Source: Sporolactobacillus sp. Y61 (GTDB lineage Bacteria > Bacillota > Bacilli > Bacillales > Sporolactobacillaceae). Taken from it: a stretch of DNA of 64,000 bases. Within the stretch, counting starts at the first letter, position 1. Every line of letters begins with the position of its first letter. A program made the position numbers and the translations under genes. Under the pieces are notes generated by a model. The model did not search any database. It saw nothing but the letters and a program-made list of their open reading frames with translations, and was not told the origin of the DNA. Shown piece by piece: positions 18,184 to 30,355 of the stretch. The stretch spans positions 3,100,001 through 3,164,000 of the forward strand of contig NZ_CP159510.1 of assembly GCF_040529185.1 (NCBI RefSeq), given 5' to 3'.

Positions 18184-18609
18184 TTAAAACTTTTTCTCAC
18201 CTTTTACCCCATTGATGGAATAGCTGGCGGTAATGTCTGCTTTTAATGAATGAGCAACAGAACAATATTTATCTTTTGATAGTTGAATCGCCCGGATAAC
18301 TTTGTCTTCAGGTAATTCACCTTCTAATGCATAATGAATATGGATATTGGTAAATACCTTTGGTGGATTTTCTGCGCGATCTCCCTTTATATCCATGTGA
18401 AAAGAGGTAAGATTCAAACGCATTTTTTTCAAAATCATAATAATATCAATACCTGTACAACCCGCAACGGCGTTCATTACAAGCTCCATCGGTCTTGCAC
18501 CTGAATTCTGCCCACCTATTTCCTCTGCTGCGTCCATTCTAATTTCATGACCAGAAGCCGTAGCCCCTGAAAAAGCCATATTTCCAGCCCACTTGACAGT
18601 TAATTCCAT
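18184..18609 (-). CDS. OsmC/YhfA-type protein
   Basis: 141 residues, the usual length for OsmC-fold proteins. The two conserved cysteines are visible in VAGCTGIDI near residue 51 and KYCSVAHSL near residue 114, as in OsmC/Ohr thiol peroxidases and their YhfA relatives, together with the ARPMELVMNAVAGC run. It probably reduces organic hydroperoxides in the cytoplasm or handles a related thiol chemistry. AAAGGAGC precedes ATG 18609. It converges on the DAACS symporter with only 7 bp between stops and shares its AT-rich composition. Confidence 0.88.
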   Translation of the reverse strand: MELTVKWAGNMAFSGATASGHEIRMDAAEEIGGQNSGARPMELVMNAVAGCTGIDIIMILKKMRLNLTSFHMDIKGDRAENPPKVFTNIHIHYALEGELPEDKVIRAIQLSKDKYCSVAHSLKADITASYSINGVKGEKKF

Positions 18610-18805
18610 AAGATGATCAAGCTCCTTTCAATTACATATTTTAGCACTATACTTCAGTAGAAAAAATTTTTCTGGGAAGTGTGTGCCGTTGTCCCCTTGC
18701 CTCTCCCTCAGCGAAACACCAGCCCTTCTTATTATCCCCAATGCCATATTTTTTGTACGACTTTCATAGGAAATTGGACTCGACTTCGACAGTTTCTAGG
18801 TACAC

Positions 18806-18849
18806 AAAAGTCCGAAAAAAGGCGACAGGTAGCCTGTTTTCGGACTTTT
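18806..18849. terminator. intrinsic terminator inside the IS, downstream of the transposase
   Basis: AAAAGTCCGAAAA (18806-18818) pairs with TTTTCGGACTTTT (18837-18849), with an inner GGC/GCC pairing. It lies 20 bp after the transposase stop and would limit read-through in either direction. Confidence 0.8.
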
Positions 18850-18868
18850 AATTTTTATATGTGTGTAT

Positions 18869-20533
18869 CTAGGATTTAAGGTCGATTCGACATATCTTTC
18901 GAGGAACCTTTATCCCAAGAGTCTTAATGATTTCATGCTGTTTTGCGGTGATTTCCGTTCTTTGATAGAAGTCTCCTTTTTTCGAAGAAAATTTGCCCAG
19001 AACCATCTGATCCATGGTATGTTTCAGTTTTGGCCAGGTTTCACCGGTCTTCAGTTCCGCCAGCCGAATAAGAAGCAGAGCCAGCCAGTTCAGTAAAAGG
19101 TGCGTCTTAATCCGATCCTCGATCCGATGGTACATCGGTCGAAGACAGAGTGTAGACTTTAAGGTTCGGAATCCATTTTCTACAGCCATCAGGTTCTTGT
19201 ATCCCAGCGCCACTTCTTCTGCGGACAGGGTGTCATCCGATGTTCGAATCAGGTATTTCCCGTCATAACGCGCCGCATCTCGAAGCGCCTGCCGATTAAT
19301 TCTCAGCTGCCCGTCCTTCAGCTGGCGAAGATAACGACCATAAAGCTTATGTGACCGCAGGGCACAGGCCGCTTTGGTATGCTTCTTTTCAGGCAACTGA
19401 TGTAAGTCTTCCAGAGCCATCTCCAAATCACGAACCAGTCGTTCCCGCTGTTTCTTATCTTTCTCTGCTTCTTTTGAGTTGTAGGCAAGGATAAAACGCT
19501 GCCGCTTTTCTCCGTCCCCGACGACAATCTCCTTAACCTCAAGATGGTTGCGAACCTTTTGATAACGTCCCTTGCGGGACATCGCTTCATCCACAATTTT
19601 CTTACCGGAACGCATGGGCTCACCAACAATATAATGCCCTCCGGCACGCTGCAGCGTCGTTAGATTGTCTTCCGTGGAAAAGCCACGGTCCATCACACTG
19701 ATCACCCGTCCCAGCTTCCAGCCAACTAAATCCTTTTTGGCCTCTTCAACGACTGTTTTATCCGCCGTGTTACCTGGCCAGACCCAGCATCGGATGGGCA
19801 AGCCTTCCTTCGTAACGGCCATGCCGATGACCACCTGCAGCAGATCCGGGCGTTTGTCTTTGGAATAGCCCAGCTTTCGCAGATTTTCCTTTTCCGGAGC
19901 TTCCTGGGGCTCAACCTCAAAGTAGGACGAGGTTGTATCAAAATAGATCAGGTCGACTTCAAGATTCAGTAGATTCGCTGTCGAAAAATAAACCTGTTCC
20001 TCCAGCTGGCTGCGCATTTCCAGGAGTAAATCCATGGCACGGTAAAACTGATGGACATGTGCCTCATTGAGTCCGGGCAGTGCCACTTCATCCTGTATCC
20101 ACTCCTCAAGCCCCAGCTTGCTTGTTGGATCCAGAGCTCGATTGGCTACCATAGCGAAGATGAGTCGTTCGACGTCGATATCATGTTTACGACCCGCCAA
20201 TAATTCATGAATGATCTGGTCCATGCTCAGCATTTTCCAGAGCTGATCCAGTGTCCAGACTCCACCCAGCCTTTTGGATGCTTTGAAAGCAAAATCAGCC
20301 GCCTGACCAATCTCAGACTGAGCCCGCAGGGCTTCTTCAGGAGAGAGATACCTTGAAATGCTTTCCACCAGCCGACGGAGCGCGTCAACATCCAGTTGAT
20401 CCTCGCGACCGAACGAATAAATCACCCTTGCTTTGGCATATTTGGCCTTGGAATCCCACTCATTTTGAGCCAGCTGCAGATAGGCTACTGTACGACCATC
20501 TTTATTTTTTCGAGAAACCCTTCGTAAATACAT
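18869..20533 (-). CDS. IS1634-family DDE transposase
   Basis: 554 residues, normal length for the family. The catalytic triad is recognisable: first Asp in DLIYFDTTSSYFE, second Asp in VISVMDRGFSTEDN, and Glu in MAVENGFRTLKSTLCLRPMY near the C-terminus. It is full length without frameshift, within intact inverted repeats, so probably active. The N-terminus MYLRRVSRKNKDGRTVAYLQ is the usual start for this group. Confidence 0.95.
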   Translation of the reverse strand: MYLRRVSRKNKDGRTVAYLQLAQNEWDSKAKYAKARVIYSFGREDQLDVDALRRLVESISRYLSPEEALRAQSEIGQAADFAFKASKRLGGVWTLDQLWKMLSMDQIIHELLAGRKHDIDVERLIFAMVANRALDPTSKLGLEEWIQDEVALPGLNEAHVHQFYRAMDLLLEMRSQLEEQVYFSTANLLNLEVDLIYFDTTSSYFEVEPQEAPEKENLRKLGYSKDKRPDLLQVVIGMAVTKEGLPIRCWVWPGNTADKTVVEEAKKDLVGWKLGRVISVMDRGFSTEDNLTTLQRAGGHYIVGEPMRSGKKIVDEAMSRKGRYQKVRNHLEVKEIVVGDGEKRQRFILAYNSKEAEKDKKQRERLVRDLEMALEDLHQLPEKKHTKAACALRSHKLYGRYLRQLKDGQLRINRQALRDAARYDGKYLIRTSDDTLSAEEVALGYKNLMAVENGFRTLKSTLCLRPMYHRIEDRIKTHLLLNWLALLLIRLAELKTGETWPKLKHTMDQMVLGKFSSKKGDFYQRTEITAKQHEIIKTLGIKVPRKICRIDLKS

Positions 20534-20574
20534 GCCTATATTATATTACAGGTGAGTTTCAATATCAAGCATAG

Positions 20575-20645
20575 TTATCCACAGATGTGTGCCTATGGAT
20601 AACTTTTGGATGACCTATTATGCACATGTGGATAATTTAAAAAAA
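20575..20645. promoter_or_regulatory. two perfect DnaA boxes near the right end of the IS
   Basis: TTATCCACA at 20575-20583 and its reverse complement TGTGGATAA at 20637-20645 face each other, with a one-mismatch TATGGATAA between (20594-20602). All are inside the IS, in the 180 bp upstream of the transposase. Confidence 0.6.
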
Positions 20646-20959
20646 TCCCTAGAACAAGGGATTCCTTTAATCGCTCACTTGAAAGATTGTGCCTACAACT
20701 GTCGAAGTCGAGTTGGAGAAACGTTCTTTTAAAGCCTTATCTGTTTCCTTAGAGAACTTCTTATGGGTTACATTCCCCGCCTTCCCGCACTCACTTTTGC
20801 CAGAACCTCTGAAAAATCATAATCAGATCCTGTACCGCCATACACAGATCAGTAAATGATTCCTTTGAGAAAGGCTCCTCTTTTGTGATGATTTCTTCTA
20901 TACCGCCGGTATGCTCACGATAAGGAGCGGATGCGCTATGGGGAAAAAGTAAAATAAAA

Positions 20960-22039
20960 TCAGTCAGCCTTCTCCTTTTCTGTGTATCTGCATTTCGGAA
21001 ATCCCGAACAGCCCAGGAAGTGCTCGCCACGGTGTTTCCCGTGCCGTGCTACCCGTTGCACCATGGGCTTTCCACATCGTGGGCAGATTTTTTCACCTTC
21101 TGTGAGTGGTTCTTTCGGAGCGGACTCTGTAACGGGATTCAGCTGTCGGTCTTCTTTAATCTCGTCAGGGACGGTTCTTCTGGTATCTTTTTCCGGTTGC
21201 GTGTGATCCGGTGCGCTTTCTTCTGCAAGAGATCTGTCAGGGTCCAGAGATGGCGCAGTCTCCGTTGCTGTTTGTTTCACTGTACGCTTATTCTGAGAGA
21301 GAACGCTTTTCTTTGGACGGGGTCGATACTTTGCCTGAATGTTCTCGATATGGGTCTGTTTCGTTTCTTCGGAAGTTTGTGAATACGGAAAAAGTATCTG
21401 ATAGATGGATTCCACGTCATTATGACTCAGGACTACTTCGGTGCCGGCAATCGTTCTCTTAACAAACGGCTTGACCTGGTGACGATTCATGACGGCTGCC
21501 TTCCCCTGATCCAGGGTAATCTTTTTCAGTTCGCAGCGGTCACTGAATAGAATAATAGAATGACAGACGATCTGCGCATAATCGGAAAGGCACTGCTTCA
21601 AATGACTGATATGCCCTTCGTTTTGCATAATCGGGTTATAGAAGTGATTTTTCACGCTTTTCCTGCCGGCAGCGAGTGACTGGGTCCAGGTTCGCCGGCT
21701 TTCCGTTCCGAAAATCCAGCCACAGTAATTTTTCGACTCAAAAACGTACAGCCCGCTTGAATGGATCAGCAGCACATCCAGTTCAGTCGTTGTTCCATCT
21801 TCTTTCGGCAGATAAACATTGAAAAGAAAGCGTCCTTCTTTTTCCAGTGACCGCAGATGTCTGTATATGAGGTATTCACCGTAACTGCCTGTTGAACGTA
21901 TCATTCGCAAAAAAGGGCGATGGGTGATGCGATAGTATTCCGTTTTCCTGTATTTTGCATTGGAGTAAGCATAAAACAAAAACGCACAGGTAAGGGTACC
22001 CACGAACAGTACAATTAAAAATCCGTAGAGTTGAAGCAT
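20960..22039 (-). CDS. NERD-domain nuclease-like membrane protein with topoisomerase-type zinc ribbon
   Basis: 359 residues. One N-terminal membrane helix ([20 protein letters not shown]), then a NERD domain of the PD-(D/E)xK type with [20 protein letters not shown] (the D and ExK residues are visible), an acidic linker, and a C-terminal zinc ribbon ([18 protein letters not shown], then CSGFPKCRY). This suggests a membrane-tethered DNA- or RNA-processing protein; the role is unknown. AAAGGGG precedes ATG 22039. It lies 35 bp after the stop of the DUF2927-like gene on the same strand, and its zinc-ribbon end is duplicated at 16692-16829. Confidence 0.8.
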   Translation of the reverse strand: MLQLYGFLIVLFVGTLTCAFLFYAYSNAKYRKTEYYRITHRPFLRMIRSTGSYGEYLIYRHLRSLEKEGRFLFNVYLPKEDGTTTELDVLLIHSSGLYVFESKNYCGWIFGTESRRTWTQSLAAGRKSVKNHFYNPIMQNEGHISHLKQCLSDYAQIVCHSIILFSDRCELKKITLDQGKAAVMNRHQVKPFVKRTIAGTEVVLSHNDVESIYQILFPYSQTSEETKQTHIENIQAKYRPRPKKSVLSQNKRTVKQTATETAPSLDPDRSLAEESAPDHTQPEKDTRRTVPDEIKEDRQLNPVTESAPKEPLTEGEKICPRCGKPMVQRVARHGKHRGEHFLGCSGFPKCRYTEKEKAD

Positions 22040-22073
22040 TTGACCGCCCCTTTCTTTTTACGGTTTCCGGTCG

Positions 22074-23213
22074 TTAGCGAATAATAGGGTTTAACGTTTC
22101 CAGTACGGCTTCTTTATCCATTCCAGGCTCGATTTCTTTCAAATATAATAGCTGAATGACTTTTTTGTCCATAGCCGAATAGTGCGTCACAGCCTGATTT
22201 TTTTCCTGCTGAAAGACACTGTCCTTATAGTCATATGTGTCATTTCCAAGGCCCAGAGCCTGAGTGATTTCTTCCAGTATCACTTCATTCCGTAAATCCT
22301 GACTCAGATCCCTGTCAATTAATAGATAAGCCTTATATATCATATTGTCAGAATCGAAATAGTTGAAATAGCCCCAGTTATTTCGATAGGTCGGACCTTG
22401 ATATTTTGCCATGTCTTTGTCTTTTGGAAAATAAATACTCATATTTTCTTTGCGTTTATCGGACGGATCTAGCACGGAAATATCAAGACCCGTTAACTGG
22501 CTTAACGCTTTGGCTGTTTTTTTAATCATATCCCTGTCTTCTTTTGTTGTTTCCAGATAGGGTTTAATCACGATGGGTTCTGTCCATTTATTTATGAACT
22601 TATCATTTGGATTATATTCTGTTCCCAGAGCAATTTTCAAAAAGTAACGGACTTCTTCTTTTGAGAAGGCAGTTTCGAAGATATGAAAGGTTCTGATATC
22701 GATATTCTTTAAGCCATTGCTCTGATCCGAAGAGATGATTTTAAGCTGGTGCTCTCCTGGCTGTGTGATCGCTTTATTCAGTAGCCAGGGCCTGTTATCC
22801 AGATAAGCCTTGTAATCGATTCCGGGTTCTTCTTTTACATGAATAGCAGCCTGTTTTAAGTGAATAGATGAGGGCTCAATGTTCACCAGTGGATACCCGG
22901 GTTTCTCCGTGTCGATTGTTAAATGAAATGTTTTGTCCACCGTTTTTCCTGAAAAACTGATTTCCGCTTTGATCAGATGCTTGCCGTTCCGGTTAACGGC
23001 GGTCCCCTCTTTATACTTCTTTCCATCGATGTAGAGCTGATAGTGATACAGGCGCCGTTTATTTTCAAAGTGGATCTTTACCGGTTCGTTATATACCGCA
23101 TGATATTTGTTTCCCTTAATAAAAATTTCAGGCTCAGGCGGATGGAAAAATACAAAAAACAACCCTGAACCGATAAGTACAGTTATCAAGATAGACAGAC
23201 TAAATCGTTTCAC
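22074..23213 (-). CDS. membrane-anchored DUF2927-like protein
   Basis: About 379 residues. One N-terminal membrane helix (FSLSILITVLIGSGLFFVFF), then a beta-rich extracellular region with two Ig-like stretches (residues 30-180). The C-terminal half contains EVILEEITQALGLGNDTYDY, the signature I associate with DUF2927, thought to be metalloprotease-like, although no HExxH is seen. I prefer GTG 23213, which has GGGAGG 6 bp upstream, over ATG 23240. The next gene on this strand is the NERD protein. Function unknown. Confidence 0.65.
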   Translation of the reverse strand: MKRFSLSILITVLIGSGLFFVFFHPPEPEIFIKGNKYHAVYNEPVKIHFENKRRLYHYQLYIDGKKYKEGTAVNRNGKHLIKAEISFSGKTVDKTFHLTIDTEKPGYPLVNIEPSSIHLKQAAIHVKEEPGIDYKAYLDNRPWLLNKAITQPGEHQLKIISSDQSNGLKNIDIRTFHIFETAFSKEEVRYFLKIALGTEYNPNDKFINKWTEPIVIKPYLETTKEDRDMIKKTAKALSQLTGLDISVLDPSDKRKENMSIYFPKDKDMAKYQGPTYRNNWGYFNYFDSDNMIYKAYLLIDRDLSQDLRNEVILEEITQALGLGNDTYDYKDSVFQQEKNQAVTHYSAMDKKVIQLLYLKEIEPGMDKEAVLETLNPIIR

Positions 23214-23240
23214 CGTATTCCTCCCGTTTGTTATGTTCAC

Positions 23241-23577
23241 TCACTGATAGTCCAATCAGGCGTACGACTGAATCGCCGACAGGCAGGTAAATAACCCATT
23301 TTCTATGTTATCGGCATTTTTTTCTGGCGTTTTTAACTATTCGTAAAAAAAATTTTCCATCACTGGATATGACAGATTCCATTTCTCCATGTGTTGCGCA
23401 CCTTTTTAGAGACTTAATCTGTTCTGATTGGAGACGGATCGATATGCGAAGCTGTCTGGCCTCAGCATGTCGTATTCGGAACAGGCTGATTCTCTATCCA
23501 TGGACGTCTTCTTATTCTATGGTGAAAAAAAGCGCCACCTGCGAATATAAGCAAATGGCACTAGTCATGATAGAGCA
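23241..23577. other. gene-free stretch, nothing recognised
   Basis: 337 bp between the DUF2927-like gene and the GbsR-type regulator. I see A/T-rich patches but no convincing gene, repeat or terminator. Confidence 0.4.
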
Positions 23578-24105
23578 TTATTTTCTGGGCAGATACCGAA
23601 ACACCTCATCATCGTCAAAAAACTCGATCAGATGGCTAATCCAGTTGAAATAATCCAGATGCTTTCTGGATTCTTGCAGAAAGTCTTCTGCTGTCTTCTG
23701 ATCAGCCTCGGAAAGCTCGCCTTTGTTCAGAAGCTCGGTTAATTCCTGATAGATCCGTTTTTCCTGTCTGCGGTTGTTACGGATCATTCGCCGCCAGGTC
23801 TCGGTAAATAATGAAATAAAAATCTGATAGTAATCTCGTTCAACGTCATAAAGGTCCTGACGTACACCTTTTGTGAACACTTTCTCAGCGATTCCGAGTT
23901 CCGCCAGCTCACGGACGACCTGACTCATACGGGTCTTGCTCATCCCCGTCGCCTCTGAAAGTTCAGACAGGGTCATTGGCCTCCGGTTCAGATAGATGAT
24001 ACCAAGGACACGACCAAGTGTCGAGGGAAGGCCGAACGTACTCATGTTCTCAGCAATCTGCTCGGCAAAAAGGATCTGTATCTGTTTCAGACGATTATCT
24101 TCCAA
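23578..24105 (-). CDS. GbsR/OpcR-type MarR-fold regulator of compatible-solute uptake
   Basis: 175 residues, matching GbsR-family length. The winged-helix region is RRPMTLSELSEATGMSKTRM followed by SQVVRELAELGI. The family (GbsR, YvaV/OpcR, YvbF) represses choline and glycine-betaine genes in Bacillus and can sense choline. It is divergent from the opuC operon with about 390 bp between, so it most likely controls it. Translation seems to begin at TTG 24105, with GAGGGGGAG upstream. An imperfect dyad (TGGAC...GTCCA, about 24218-24253) between the genes may be the operator. Confidence 0.85.
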   Translation of the reverse strand: MEDNRLKQIQILFAEQIAENMSTFGLPSTLGRVLGIIYLNRRPMTLSELSEATGMSKTRMSQVVRELAELGIAEKVFTKGVRQDLYDVERDYYQIFISLFTETWRRMIRNNRRQEKRIYQELTELLNKGELSEADQKTAEDFLQESRKHLDYFNWISHLIEFFDDDEVFRYLPRK

Positions 24106-24499
24106 AATAAAATGCTCCCCCTCACATCCGACATTGTCATTTTTCTCCCCCTATTTTCTTAGAAAAATGGCTTAAGATCAAGTACAGAACCAAAATTTTT
24201 CAGCGAAAAACAAACGCACTGGACACTAGTTTTATACATTATATATAGTCCATGCAATTTATTTGCTGTATAAACTTTATATTACACACAATTTATTATA
24301 TCATTAATAGAGAAGATAGAGCGACGATTCATGTGTGATCAGGGCGCAGAAACTCATCAGAACACACCATACCGCCGTACATCACCGCTTGACGGGCGTT
24401 CTGCTTCTTTTTTCAACGACCGAAAAGAAGCAGGATTCATCAGACAGGTGGTTCTCGAAAGGGATCGTATCAATCTATCAATTAATCGGAGGGTTATTA

Positions 24500-25645
24500 T
24501 TGTTAAAACTTGAACATGTATCCAAGTTATATACAGGAGGAAAAGCAGCAGTCAGGGACTTTTCTCTGGACATCGATCAGGGGGAGTTTATCTGTATCAT
24601 TGGGCCAAGCGGTTGTGGAAAGACAACCACACTGAAAATGATCAATCGGCTGATTGAACCCACTAAGGGGACTGTTTATCTGAACGGCGAGGACATTCTG
24701 AAAAAGAATCCCATTCAACTGAGACGGCAGATTGGATATGTGATTCAGCAGATCGGGCTGTTTCCACATATGACTATTGGTGAGAATATCGCGCTCGTGC
24801 CGAAACTTCTGAAGTGGCCGTCTGCCAAAAGGAGAAAGCGTGCTGAAGAATTGATTGATATGGCTCATCTCGGGACGGATTATCTGGATCGTTATCCAAG
24901 TGAACTCAGTGGGGGGCAGCAGCAGAGAATCGGTGTACTTCGGGCACTGGCAGCTGATCCGCCATTGATCCTGATGGACGAGCCGTTTGGTGCGCTCGAT
25001 CCGATCACGCGTGACGACCTTCAGGATGAATTCAAGAAACTCCAGCAGAAAATGGGTAAGACCATTGTTTTTGTGACGCATGATATGGATGAGGCCATCA
25101 AGCTGGCGGATCGGATCGTCATTATGAGAGAGGGTGAAATCGTCCAGACTGGAACGCCGGATGACATTCTTCGAAATCCGGAAAATGACTTTGTTAAAAA
25201 GTTTATCGGAGAAGACCGCATGATTCAGACGCGTCCTTCTCTGGAACGGGTGGAACAAATCATGGACGAACATCCAGTGACGATCAGGCAGAACAGAACA
25301 CTGTCCGAAGCGGTTACGCTGATGCGCCACCGACGCGTCGATACGCTGCTTGTGGTTGACGAGAAAAAGCGATTCATTGGGTATGTCGACATTGAAAACA
25401 TTGACCAGTCCCGGGGTGAATCGAAGTATGTCGGCGAAGTGCTCCAGACAAATATTTTCACCGTACGTCAGGATACGCTCCTCCGTGATACCGTTCGCAG
25501 AATTTTAAAGCAGGGAGCGAAATACGTGCCCGTCGTTGATGAACAGGATCACCTGACAGGCATTGTGACGCGTGCCTCACTGGTGGATATCGTATATGAC
25601 AATATTTGGGGTGCTGATGATCGGGTAGCCGCTGAAGATAAATAA
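24500..25645 (+). CDS. opuCA: OpuC-type glycine betaine/carnitine/choline ABC transporter ATPase
   Basis: 381 residues, the normal OpuCA length. Walker [18 protein letters not shown], signature [12 protein letters not shown], Walker [14 protein letters not shown] and a switch His (VFVTHDMDE), then two CBS domains (from about residue 255: [20 protein letters not shown] and later [13 protein letters not shown]). CBS domains in this family sense ionic strength or c-di-AMP. TTG 24500 is used: CGGAGGG lies 6 bp upstream and homology starts exactly here ([11 protein letters not shown]). It is the first gene of the four-gene operon. Confidence 0.93.
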   Translation: MLKLEHVSKLYTGGKAAVRDFSLDIDQGEFICIIGPSGCGKTTTLKMINRLIEPTKGTVYLNGEDILKKNPIQLRRQIGYVIQQIGLFPHMTIGENIALVPKLLKWPSAKRRKRAEELIDMAHLGTDYLDRYPSELSGGQQQRIGVLRALAADPPLILMDEPFGALDPITRDDLQDEFKKLQQKMGKTIVFVTHDMDEAIKLADRIVIMREGEIVQTGTPDDILRNPENDFVKKFIGEDRMIQTRPSLERVEQIMDEHPVTIRQNRTLSEAVTLMRHRRVDTLLVVDEKKRFIGYVDIENIDQSRGESKYVGEVLQTNIFTVRQDTLLRDTVRRILKQGAKYVPVVDEQDHLTGIVTRASLVDIVYDNIWGADDRVAAEDK

Positions 25646-25655
25646 CGGGAGGCTG

Positions 25656-27244
<1,589 letters not shown>

Positions 27245-27259
27245 AGGGGGAAAAAAGAA

Positions 27260-27940
27260 ATGAATGTAATCAGCCAATTGTGGACCTACTACGTTCAAAA
27301 CGGAAGTTACGTCCTTGTTGAATTTTACCGACATTTTCTAATGTCCGCTTATGGCGTGCTTTTTGCTGCCATTGTAGCGATCCCATTAGGCATTTTCATT
27401 GCAAGGCATCGACAGCTGAGTAAATGGATATTTGCAGTCGCTAATGTCATTCAGACGATCCCGGCTCTTGCGATGCTGGCGGTGCTAATGCTCGTCATGG
27501 GGCTTGGAACGAACACGGTTGTTTTCTCTCTGTTTCTGTATTCGCTCCTTCCCATTCTGCGTAATACCTGTTCGGGCATCAGAAACATCAGTCCGGCCTA
27601 CCTTGAGTCGGGCCGGGCAATGGGCATGACAAAATTCCAGATTTTCCGAATGGTGGAATGGCCACTTTCGCTGTCTGTTATTATGGGAGGACTGAGAACG
27701 GCGCTGGTCGTGACGATCGGCATCACCGCGATCGGAACTTTTGTCGGCGCCGGTGGACTCGGAGATATCATCGTCCGGGGAACAAATGCAACGAATGGAA
27801 CGGCCATCATTCTGGCTGGCGCCATTCCAACCGCAGTCATGGCTGTACTTGCGGATCTGCTCCTCGGCTGGCTGGAGCATGCGCTTTCCCCCGTCAAAAA
27901 GGCGAAAAAGACGAAAGAAAGGCAGTCGCTGGCGGCCTGA
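27260..27940 (+). CDS. opuCD: OpuC-type ABC transporter permease, downstream subunit
   Basis: 226 residues with about six membrane helices and the permease loop ESGRAMGMTKFQIFRMVEWP. AAAGGGGG lies before ATG 27260, 15 bp after opuCC. It is the last gene of the intact operon and is followed by a terminator. The very end of this gene is duplicated at about 29713-29771. Confidence 0.92.
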   Translation: MNVISQLWTYYVQNGSYVLVEFYRHFLMSAYGVLFAAIVAIPLGIFIARHRQLSKWIFAVANVIQTIPALAMLAVLMLVMGLGTNTVVFSLFLYSLLPILRNTCSGIRNISPAYLESGRAMGMTKFQIFRMVEWPLSLSVIMGGLRTALVVTIGITAIGTFVGAGGLGDIIVRGTNATNGTAIILAGAIPTAVMAVLADLLLGWLEHALSPVKKAKKTKERQSLAA

Positions 27941-27972
27941 GTCACTCGGTTACCTTTCTCTATCGCAGCCAG

Positions 27973-28008
27973 AGCCTCATCCTGAATCCAGGATGAGGCT
28001 TTCATCTT
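27973..28008 (+). terminator. opuC operon terminator
   Basis: AGCCTCATCCTG (27973-27984) pairs with CAGGATGAGGCT (27989-28000) around AATC, followed by a T-rich tail. A near-identical copy is at 29801-29835. Confidence 0.85.
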
Positions 28009-28141
28009 CATATGAAACAGGCAGCGACGTGAATCTTATGGGCCTATGCATCGTCCCGGCTGCGATACACAACACCTGATTAATAATCCTTCCCCTCCAG
28101 CCAGGAAAGTTGATATAATTTTAGAATAACAAGTCATTGTT

Positions 28142-28170
28142 TTGATTTTTAACATAGAATAACCTACAAT
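28142..28170 (+). promoter_or_regulatory. sigma-A promoter between the two opuC units
   Basis: TTGATT (28142-28147), 17 bp, TACAAT (28165-28170). It drives the short ORF at 28209 and perhaps, past the terminators, the second opuC unit. Confidence 0.55.
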
Positions 28171-28208
28171 GTTGATGTTCAGGATTTTACAGGAGGATTA
28201 TTAAAAAG

Positions 28209-28316
28209 ATGACACACTCTATGAGACTTAAATTCCCAACTTTGAATCCGTATCTTAATATGTTCAAAGACTCTGTCTGTGTGCAGAGTAAACGGGATCA
28301 GTCCGTCCTTTTTTAA
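28209..28316 (+). CDS. 35-residue ORF between the opuC units
   Basis: ATG 28209 with AGGAGG at 28191-28196 (12 bp away, rather long). The peptide starts MTHSMRLKFPTLNPYLNMFK and ends DQSVLF. Its last codons overlap a short hairpin and T-run (ACGG-loop-CCGT-CCTTTTTT, about 28292-28314). Promoter, ribosome site, ORF and terminator make a compact transcription unit; it may be a leader peptide or a small protein. Not recognised. Confidence 0.4.
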   Translation: MTHSMRLKFPTLNPYLNMFKDSVCVQSKRDQSVLF

Positions 28317-28346
28317 TAATCTTGACGTACCTGTTAAATACGGCAA

Positions 28347-28380
28347 AAAAAGAAGGGTGGATCATTCTGCCCTTCTTTTT
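28347..28380. terminator. intrinsic terminator before the duplicated opuC unit
   Basis: AAAAAGAAGGG (28347-28357) pairs with CCCTTCTTTTT (28370-28380). A and T runs on both sides make it bidirectional. Confidence 0.85.
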
Positions 28381-28408
28381 CAGTTTCTGATATTGATAAA
28401 AACGTATC

Positions 28409-29712
<1,304 letters not shown>

Positions 29713-29715
<3 letters not shown>

Positions 29716-29771
29716 AGGGGGCTCTCCCGCGTTAAAAAATGCAAAGGAAAAACAGTCGCTGACCGCCTGAG
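29713..29771 (+). pseudogene. 3'-terminal remnant of a second opuCD
   Basis: About 55 bp matching the last codons of opuCD (AGTCGCTG...GCCTGA) directly follow the second opuCC; the first about 620 bp of the gene are deleted. The copied terminator follows at 29801. Confidence 0.8.
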
Positions 29772-29800
29772 ACACCCGATTACATTTTTCTATGGCAACC

Positions 29801-29835
29801 AAAGCCTCATCCTGGTGGATCCAGGATGAGGCTTT
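29801..29835 (+). terminator. duplicated opuC terminator
   Basis: AAAGCCTCATCCTGG (29801-29815) pairs with CCAGGATGAGGCTTT (29821-29835). The copied similarity continues about 80 bp beyond. Confidence 0.85.
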
Positions 29836-29973
29836 CATCTTCATATGAAACAGGCAGCGACGTGAATCTTATGGGCTCTGTGCATCGTCCGGCTGCGATA
29901 CGCAGCACCTGATTGATGACCAACCTTTTTTCTGTATGAGCGTAGCACCATCACCCTGCCGCAATTCTCATGC

Positions 29974-30018
29974 AAAAATCGCCTTCAGCACAGTTTAATT
30001 GCGCTGAAAGCGATTTTT
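29974..30018 (-). terminator. terminator of the rRNA-tRNA operon
   Basis: AAAAATCGCCTTCAGC (29974-29989) pairs with GCTGAAAGCGATTTTT (30003-30018). On the minus strand it ends in a U-run, about 65 bp after the last tRNA. Confidence 0.85.
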
Positions 30019-30081
30019 ATAACGCTCTTTATCCATTTCTATTTGATCTCACATTCAATAGCAAGCAACTGGAAATTTTAA

Positions 30082-30163
30082 TACCGGCGGTGGGGGTCGA
30101 ACCCACACTCCTTACGGAACACGATTTTGAGTCGTGCGCGTCTGCCTATTCCGCCACGCCGGC
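30082..30163 (-). tRNA. tRNA-Leu (CAA)
   Basis: Cloverleaf with long variable arm; anticodon loop ACTCAAAAT on the minus strand. CCA is not encoded. Last tRNA of the operon. Confidence 0.93.
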
Positions 30164-30186
30164 AAATAAAAATAAACATAAAAAAA

Positions 30187-30259
30187 TGGAGGCGACACCG
30201 GAATCGAACCGGGGCTAAGGGTTTTGCAGACCCGTGCCTTACCGCTTGGCTATGCCGCC
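30187..30259 (-). tRNA. tRNA-Cys (GCA)
   Basis: Acceptor GGCGGCA pairs with TGTCGCC; anticodon loop CTGCAAA. CCA is encoded. Confidence 0.93.
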
Positions 30260-30273
30260 ATCATAAATAAAAT

Positions 30274-30348
30274 TGGAGCGGAAGACGGGATTCGAACCCG
30301 CGACCCCCACCATGGCAAGGTGATGTTCTACCACTGAACTACTTCCGC
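30274..30348 (-). tRNA. tRNA-Gly (GCC)
   Basis: Acceptor GCGGAAG pairs with CTTCCGC; anticodon loop TTGCCAT. CCA is encoded. Confidence 0.93.
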
Positions 30349-30355
30349 ATTACTA

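Larger units (their letters stand above)
18779..20712 (-). mobile_element. IS1634-family insertion sequence, apparently intact, with 5-bp target duplication
   Basis: 1934 bp. The terminal inverted repeats begin CTCGACTTCGACAGTT at both ends (18779-18794, and reversed 20697-20712). TTGGA flanks both sides (18774-18778 and 20713-20717), a perfect 5-bp target duplication. Inside are one transposase gene, a terminator near the left end, and DnaA-box-like sites between the transposase start and the right end. Intact ends and duplication point to a recent insertion. Confidence 0.93.
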
